From positions 1 to 39,026 of the forward strand of contig AJFK01000434.1 of NCBI GenBank assembly GCA_000467715.1: a stretch of DNA of 39,026 nucleotides, in the 5' to 3' direction. Position 1 is the stretch's first letter, and every line of letters starts with the position of its first letter. The position numbers and the translations under genes are program-made. The notes under the pieces were generated by a model. That model ran no database searches. It was not told where the DNA came from and saw only the letters and a program-made list of their open reading frames with translations. Origin of the DNA: Hysterium pulicare CBS 123377 (lineage: Eukaryota > Ascomycota > Dothideomycetes > Hysteriales > Hysteriaceae). This document shows positions 32,037 to 39,026 of the stretch, piece by piece.

Positions 32037-35000
32037 TCATCTTCCCGTACCATCGGGAAATATTATCTGGATTATTTCGTCAAGCAATGTGAACGCTAGA
32101 TGGGTACTGGGAGCCATTAGCAGGATCCCTGAAGTTTAGAATTCGGTCCACTCACTTGAGTCTTTGGTTATTAACCGTTGCAAGAATCCTCCGACTTGCC
32201 GCCTGGGCGTTTGCTCTACCGACCACACTTCCCGCTAGTTCTGGGACCAGAGTTGCAAGGACAAGTCCGGCCTCTTTGCGACTCTGGGTTTTCTCGGCCG
32301 GCGTACGCACGATGGGACTCTTCATCTTGCCTCCGGGCCACATAGTGTCCTTTATTGTCTCAAGATATTTCACAATGTTTTCCTCTGAGAGCAACATCCT
32401 GGCGTTCTCCCGAACCTTCCGCTCCACAGTGCCGCCGAGAAGTTGATGAAGCACGACAACGACAGCACGACCACGCAGCCAATTGTTCTCCCGATTGAGC
32501 TCAAAGACTTCGAGGAAGATATCGCAGATAGGCTTTACGAAGGGCTCCAGCTCTCGATTCTCAAACGCACGGAGCTCTGCTTCAGCTTCCGCGTCCGTAC
32601 CTGGGTCAGTGCCTAAACCGGAAGGCGTCTGTAGGACCGGAGATGTCGTTGTACCAGTGTATGCAAGCTGGGTAGTAGCCGCGGAGATGAGGTTTTGTCC
32701 CGCGACGGAAAGTTGATCTAGCACCGGAATATTCCCCAAGAACTCCTCCATTCCATCGGTCACAGAGTTGTAAATGCGTGTAACAAAATCTCGACCATTC
32801 ACCTGAAAAGATGCTGGGTCCGTTGACGATATAGCCTGTTGGGAAAGAAATGCTCGAAGTTCACGGCTACGACAAACGGCTGGTATGAGAAGAAGTTCCT
32901 GAAAGATGTACATATTAGCATATCATTTGTTAAGTGGAAAATGGCGTGGTGTCTACATACGCGCAAGTACTTCTCCAAGCCAAGTCTACGTTTCTGCAAA
33001 AAATCCTTTTGTAGTTTGAGAACCATTTGTCGGCGAGGGAACTCTAAGTTCCGAATCTGTGGGAACTTGGTGCGCAGTCGTTTGTGAAGTTCATGGAACT
33101 CGCTATATCTACGCGTGATGACCCAAGCCGCAGCTGGCATTTGATCTCCTGCTCGCCTGCGTACTTCGATTACATCTTCAAAGCCAAGTGTGAGCCAAGG
33201 AATGTCAGGAAGCAGACTTTATACCACTTACACATTGCGAACTCTCGACCATCCTCCTCGTTCCCAACCATGATAGACTGAATGAAAACTGTGGCGCGGC
33301 CATACAGGCTGTTATCACTCTCTTGCACGATGTATTGCTGCCTTTGCAGCTCCTTCCTGTGGATTTCTCTTTGCAGGCTTCCCTTAGATTTACGGAGAAT
33401 TCTAAGCTCAGCTGCGTTGTTTGTCAATTCGGCCTTGGCTGTCAATGAATCCACAATAGATTCTTGAGTTACTAGTCGTTCGATGTCCGAACTGAGCGCG
33501 TCGATAGCTTCAGCAAGCCCAAGATCACCAGGAGCAGCTTCGTGGATTTCATCTTCATCATGTCTGTCCTTGACATTTGGATCATCAATCTCATCTTCCA
33601 AGAATTTTTCTTCGTCACCGAAAAGATCATCATTGAAAACACCTAGAGTTGTGGGTGCACCAACAAGCCCTAGAGAAGCAATGCTTGGCTTTCCCTTGTC
33701 ACTTTTCTGTAAAGACGGGTTGGGTGAGGAAGCTCGTGGCAGTTCCAACGAGCCTTTCATCGAATCATATTCTTCTGGGGAGTTGATATTGGGATCAGAA
33801 AAGAATGAGGTCTTGTCGGGCTCGTCCTCCATGATGTCATTAAGGGCGGCTTGCATTGCGTCGACAACTCTGGTATCATTTCCATTGGGACGAGTGGACT
33901 CATTATCAGAATCGAGGCTTTGCGTAGAACGCGCAAGAGGGTCGCTTTCATAGCCGTCATCAAACAACGGCGCTCGAGGCGCAGAACCGTCCAGAGAGCG
34001 TCTTGCGGGCGGTTCTAATTCTTTGGCTTTCACAAATGCTTTAAGGTCGGACGAGGACGCAACTGCTCTCCTGAGATCAGGTGCGTGGAGTGCGCTTCTT
34101 GTTGTCGAGGAATGTGACCGAGCCATTACTGAAGGCATAGATGGTACAGCAGTGACAGACGGCGGATTGATTACCTCAGAGTCGGCCCTGATCTTCGATA
34201 GGCTAGAATTTGTATTTGACGCTTCATCCATAGCGAGCCATTTAAAGTAGAGATCAGACGTTTTGAACTTTCGGAAGAATGGTTCCTGTAGTTCATCATA
34301 TACTGCCGTCTGGGCTTGTAAAAGAGCACGTCGAGCAGCATGATATTGCTGGGGAGTGGCCGATTTGCTCGCTTTCAAGAAGTTACCAACAGCTTGTCGG
34401 GCTTCCGGAAGAATTTTCAATTCTGGTTTTGATAGGTAGGCGTCGTTTATCTGGGCTAGATCCATACGATCTGAATCCTGCCAGGTTGAGAGAGGTCCTG
34501 AGTACTCTTCTGGTTCATCTGTGTCCCGTTCCAGAGGATTCCGAAAGCCGTCAACAACAATCCAAAATTGTACTAACCGCATCAAATTGAGACGATCCAT
34601 ATACTCCATGAAGCAGGATAATCCTGAGGCATCGTACAAGACATCCCTAAGAGAGGCTTTTTCGAATTTCGAAGCAGTCCGTTTGTGCTTAGTTGGGGCA
34701 TGCGCAGTAGTTTTAATTTTCAGTGAACCACCAGCACCGAGGGTCGCAACTTTCTGGTCTAGGATTCTTTTCGCGGTTTCCAGGCGGCGGAGGTAGATTG
34801 GATCCTGTCCTTCCACAGCAGATTCTCGACGCATTTGGCTGGCAACTTCACTCCTGAAGCGACGGGCATCCGCAAGGCTTTTGATTTGCTTGATTGATCT
34901 CACAAATCTCTCAAACTTGCGCTCATTATCATTCGGCGAGAGCTTCGGGAACTGTATAACCTTGGAAGATTTTGGCGATGGAGGAGCATGTTCATCGAGG

Positions 35001-35961
35001 GCAGCACGAAGTTTGCGCACTGTCTTTCGTTCTTGTAACACCGTTCGTCCCTTAGTCAATGTTAACCACTATTTGTCTCATAGACGCGTGATCTTACATA
35101 AGCCTCCATCAACTGATTCCAAGTGTCCGGATCTGCAAGCATTTGCATTACTGGGAAAAGAACTGCACAGGCGACAATCTCTTTGATCAAGACAGTCACC
35201 GCAGGGCTTGTGGTCATAGTGCTAGGCAAGACTTTTGGTATCAATCGAGTGACAATGCCACGCAGATGCTGCTGTTGTACAGGTTTCGTATTGGAATACG
35301 CCAACGAAGCCGCTGGATGCAATTTACCATCTTTGTACTTTGATGCAATTGCCAGATCAAGTTCATCGGACTCGGTCAAGCTACGGGTGAGCCTCCGTCC
35401 GCGAACGACATGTTCCGCCTCATAGAATTCCTTCATATGGCCGGTAATTAGCGGAACCAATCTGAGAATAACGATCTCGACCATATCGACGGCTAGTATC
35501 CTGTCTCGTATATCAACCAATGCCACCCGTACAGCGCGATCAACCTCGTTGGTAAAGGTCGGGCTACTGCTGATTTTTGTATACCAGCTCGCCACAAAGT
35601 CTCGTAGAATAAGGGCTATTAATTGATCGATGTTATCGGATATGACGAAGGATTTAGGATACAGAGGCTCGCTGCGATAGTATATGGACCTCCTCTTCAA
35701 TGCCTCTGTTTCGGCCTTCCAGGAGGCCGGCGCAAGGAAGGCCGCATGCCTCACCCCATAGCTATATCCAGCTCTTTCTAAAGTCTCTCTTCGCCAGGCT
35801 GTGGATAGTATGAGCCATAGCAGAAGGGCAAACGTGCCTGCAATCCCGGCCAAGAAAGCGTAGGGGAGGTAGCGTAAAGCGGGAAGCCAATGGGTGACGA
35901 AACCCCAGGAGATGAAGGCTACAACAGCTGCAACGATTACATCTCTGCGACGAAGGGCCAT
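32037..35961 (-). CDS. MDM1: Mdm1-type sorting nexin (PXA-RGS-PX-Nexin_C)
   Basis: Mdm1 and its animal relatives (Snx13, Snx14, Snx25) sit in the endoplasmic reticulum and bind phosphoinositides on the vacuole or lipid droplets, forming contact sites. Five exons: 35961-35098, 35050-33232, 33175-32961, 32898-32156, 32106-32037, giving 1236 residues. Two N-terminal membrane segments lie within residues 8-55. The PXA domain follows at about 100-290, including NIDQLIALILRDFV. The RGS-like domain is at about 422-560 (GLSCFMEYMDRLN, LVQFWIVVDGF). The PX domain at about 870-975 carries RRYSEFHELHKRLR. Nexin_C lies at about 1085-1235. The 70-base last exon (THLAFTLLDEIIQIIF) is easily missed: without it the frame ends six residues past the splice. 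Its phase and text fit the Nexin_C tail of relatives. Confidence 0.92.
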
Positions 35962-37368
35962 AGTCCGGGGAAAGGCACGCGCGATCGATCCGGCATCTTG
36001 TGTTAATGTGAATGATGTGTGTATGGTCAGAAAGACAGTCGGTGATAGTGGTGATGGTCAACACCGGCCTTCGCTTCAGATTAACGTCGTCACGTGGGTC
36101 GATGCCCAGGATGCTTCTCCACTCTTCAACCCTCATTATCAAGAGACCTTGGGCATGGAAAAAGGCAGACAGGAGATTTCTACTGGAAAGTGATATTGAG
36201 GAGGTGCTCCAGAGCTCGCAATTTTATACTTTCAAAGCTCAATCTCCGGCCCTAATCTTGTATCAAAAAGCACGCATTTCGAATTCACCCACGAGAAGAC
36301 ACAGGAGCAAGCGTAGCCACGGACATCAAGCATTCCAGACGGTTCTTATGCTACAAACTATTGCTTCAAATGCTTGAATGAGTAAGGTACCCCGATTGTT
36401 AACCTGGAAATTCGATACTCATCACAACCCGCCTTATATTATGCCTCGTGTTCCTCCATGCGTATGATATCTAGCAGGGCACACCAGCATTGCAATAGCA
36501 AATTCAACGATCAACAGATTTATCGCCCAGGATCAGATACGGTCGCTCCATAATTCATGATTGACACAATACCAAGATGAAGACAGGCCCCCACACCTCG
36601 TATCGTCTTGCCTCGCAAATCCTTCAGGACACTAAAGGAATTGCCTAGCAGAAAGTAACCACCACCGTCAATACCATCTACAACCATTGTACTATCTTTT
36701 GCTCTACCTGCCCCATGTATGACTCTCCGCTAGAGCTCTAGGTTCGGCACGATCAGCCACTACGCAGGTGGCTAAGGATATTTGTTTGTTCCTGCATATC
36801 CTTGGGCATCTTCAAGTCAACGACCATATGTCCACTCTGGCACGATTAGATGACATCCAACGGCTGTGGCGTATGTCAAAAACGTGGGATAGTAGCATAA
36901 TACACTCACTCGCACCTCAGGTCAAATCTTATGTAGGTGATATTGAAGCCTTCCTCTACTCTAGACCAACTTTGCTTGTAGACAAGAAGCTAATGGGCGC
37001 TTATTGATGCCAAAAAGGTAAGCCTTCTAATCCTTTATCATTTTGGTTCTTTCTTATTTCAGGTTGGTGTTGTCGCAGATTTCAACCTTTTTCGGCGACG
37101 GTCTCTTTTTGCTTTTTTCCATCAACGCCGTGAAAGATAAGAATTGCTTAAGCGATCTTTCTTTGTGGATTATGAGACCTGCACATCCGATGGTGCATGC
37201 TGTCCATCTCGAATCCGGAGTACACAGTCCCTGTACCCTGTTTTATGGGGCAAAGGATCGAGATATCGCTTTGACATATTAGGAGTTGGAGTCGGCATAG
37301 CCAAAGAAATGGAGCCTTCATCATGACTTGACCATTTGCCTTTTTTCTGTTTTGTATTAACGTTGAAC
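35962..37368. other. Divergent gap between MDM1 and the receptor gene
   Basis: About 1.4 kb. Short ATG-started frames exist (36012-36377, 121 codons; 36828-37007, 59 codons) but show no family signature. The part near 35962-36100 should be the MDM1 promoter and that near 37000-37368 the receptor promoter or leader. No TATA box or known site can be named with confidence. Confidence 0.4.
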
Positions 37369-38743
37369 ATGTTATTCTCAAGGGAAACGTTATCGGCGCA
37401 TGGCTCCGAAGGGGAGATTCGGACTCTGAATATCGTCATACTCGCGGTGTCTGTCCTTTCTGCGGTCGGCGCAAGTTGGATTATCCTGAGTTTTGCTGTG
37501 GGTTCAACCTCAATCCAATGAATGGTCGTCCGTCGACTAATATAACAATTACCAACAGCTATTCAAGGAAGTCAGGACATTCAGACATCAATTAATTCTG
37601 GGTCTGGCAATATCAGACTTTCTGATGGCGGTTAACTTCGCATCTTCATCGATTGTTAACGTTTCGAAACAGCGTACCACAGAAAAGACACCAGAGAAGT
37701 TTTGTAGTTTCAATGGATTCATGATCCAGCTTTTCGTTGTCCAAAGTAATTATTTGTCTTGATTGCTATGCTCTACAGGGCTAATTCTTGTATTAGCGGA
37801 TTATTGGGTCTTGATGATAGCAATTTGTACCTTTTTGATCCTCGCCAATTACAAACGCCAATCATCATGGATCCAAGAGCATCGTATCATTTTGTGGCTC
37901 ATCCCATGGTGTTTCTCCGCCTTATGGGCGGCTCTGGGTCTTGCTATAGTCGGGTACGGAAACATTGGAGCTTGTATGCGACCGAATTGCTATCCCACCC
38001 TCTCGTTGCTAACAAACTTCAGGGTGTTGGTTCACTAGCGACAAAGTTCGACTACTTGTGAACTTCCTCCCGAGATGGCTGATCATCCTGATCCTGCTCG
38101 GCCTTTACGCTCGCCTCTACCAGGTAATCCACAGAGCGCACGCACGATCCAGGACCTTCGAGCACGACTTATCCAGAAGTTTCGAACCTGAGACAGAATC
38201 TGTCTCTTCGACACGGCGCATCGGACGGCCCATGAATATGAATAGTATGGCCCTCGGCGCAAAGGATCAAGAGAGTCAGACAAGTGGGCAAGCGCGGACA
38301 AGTCATACATACGGAGGAGGGAACCCTGTATTGAAAAAGATGGCATATCAAATGATGTCCTACCCTCTGGCTTACATGATTATTTGGACTATTCCCACGG
38401 CTATTCGCATATACCAAGCTACCAAAGGCAAGGCAGCACCATTTGGTATAGCTACAGTCGACAAGGTACGTCTCGTTCTCCCAACTCTATACGATATTCT
38501 ATCAACATCTAATGATTCCCACCATAGGCATGTATTGTGATTCAAGGCTTCGTCGATGCCCTCATATATGGTGTAAATGAGAGCTCTCTCCACGTCTGGC
38601 GCGACCGATTCTCCAAAATATCTCCAACTGTCCCTGCACCCAGCATCACTGTGACAGTTGATGTCGATGTTAGTTCTCGAGGTAGGAGCCAGGTGTTGGA
38701 TCTGGATTTGGAAGACCTAAGTCGCAAAAGTAGTGGTGACTAG
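37369..38743 (+). CDS. Git3-like seven-helix G protein-coupled receptor
   Basis: Five exons: 37369-37497, 37559-37745, 37797-37973, 38023-38465, 38528-38743, giving 383 residues; all junctions hold frame. Seven membrane segments can be traced: LNIVILAVSVLSAVGASWII, LILGLAISDFLMAV, the DYWVLMIAICTFLILA helix, IILWLIPWCFSALWAALGL, the WLIILILLGLYARLY helix, YPLAYMIIWTIPTAI and ACIVIQGFVDALIYG. TFRHQLIL after helix 1 and LKKMAYQMMSYPLAY before helix 6 match the Git3/Gpr1 branch, which links nutrient signals to cAMP through a G-alpha subunit. The third inner loop (about 90 residues) is shorter than in Gpr1. The C-tail is Ser/Asp-rich. The ligand is unknown. The ATG at 37369 follows an untranslated upstream stretch. 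Confidence 0.85.
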
Positions 38744-39026
38744 GGCAATTGTTCCTCGATCTCTGTGGATGTATGTTAGTAGACCGATGCGACGGCCGTC
38801 TGATGATGCGTTCGGTGGCTTTGTATCCTGGTAATGTGTTTTGAAGCGTTAGCGTTGTAAGGCGCGATAAATGAGATTCATTCATATGGCATTCGACTTT
38901 GCTTAGTAAGCCTTATTCTATCTACGCCAGCTTATTAGATGATTCAGCATAGCACTTCCTGCTATATTTCCCACACAGCCCACCCTCGAGAATTAAAGTA
39001 TAGAGGCTTGATAAATCCACCCCCCT
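38744..39026. other. Right-edge region after the receptor gene
   Basis: 283 bases to the end of the window. This should be the 3' region of the receptor gene. No gene or repeat recognised. Confidence 0.4.

Noticed and set aside
36012-36377. 121-codon plus-strand frame beside MDM1
   Set aside because: It has no family motif, a mixed composition, and overlaps the MDM1 promoter and leader; likely chance.
36768-37007. Plus-strand frame upstream of the receptor
   Set aside because: Only 59 codons follow its first ATG, no motif is visible, and it does not join the receptor exons in frame.

Overview
The window is a gene-dense stretch of nuclear DNA from a filamentous ascomycete (Pezizomycotina). 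The evidence is: many introns of 47-65 bases with GTAAGT-like donors and CTAAC-like branch sites, short intergenic gaps, no sign of operons, and a gene set typical of these fungi (GIG1/DUF3605 protein, fungal F-box paralogs, Git3-type receptor, TBC protein with long disordered N-terminus). Class Leotiomycetes is my best guess from protein flavour, but it is an inference only. No virus-like element, CRISPR array, rRNA or convincing tRNA was seen.

Layout. 1-1397: no confident gene; possible tail of a gene entering from the left and a diverged duplication. 1398-4043 (-): arginine methyltransferase PRMT5, sharing a 179-base divergent promoter with 4223-6676 (+) Prp43, the DEAH helicase of spliceosome disassembly and ribosome assembly. 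7183-8055 (+): RNA polymerase I subunit RPA43, converging on 8520-9455 (-) IMP4, a U3 snoRNP protein. 10048-10917 (+): macro-domain-like protein. 11100-12684 (+): two related F-box genes, the second interrupted by an in-frame TGA. 13487-14158 (+): GIG1/DUF3605 protein. 14560-15758 (-): ORC6. 16554-20069 (-): large TBC Rab-GAP. 20702-21805 (+): SPRTN-like DNA-protein crosslink protease. 22492-23250 (-): small-molecule-type SAM methyltransferase. 24896-26020 (+): membrane-anchored coiled-coil protein of unknown function. 27370-28542 (+): Erv29/Surf4 cargo receptor. 29074-31107 (+): inosine-uridine-type nucleoside hydrolase. 32037-35961 (-): Mdm1-type PXA-RGS-PX-Nexin_C sorting nexin. 37369-38743 (+): Git3-like G protein-coupled receptor.

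How the genes relate. Most are unconnected housekeeping genes, but the left 10 kb groups RNA-metabolism genes: PRMT5 and Prp43 (splicing), Prp43, RPA43 and IMP4 (ribosome production). ORC6 and the SPRTN-like protease both act on chromosomal DNA; TBC protein, Erv29 and Mdm1 act in membrane traffic and contact sites.

The less expected signals are: a decayed minus-strand gene end at 31322-31510 beside a repeat also found 7.6 kb away; two other diverged duplications in gaps; and a repeated mid-gene switch from C-rich to G-rich coding strand in six genes. I found no clear new multi-gene system. Exon boundaries were set by eye from splice motifs and protein continuity; each multi-exon model sums to a whole number of codons.
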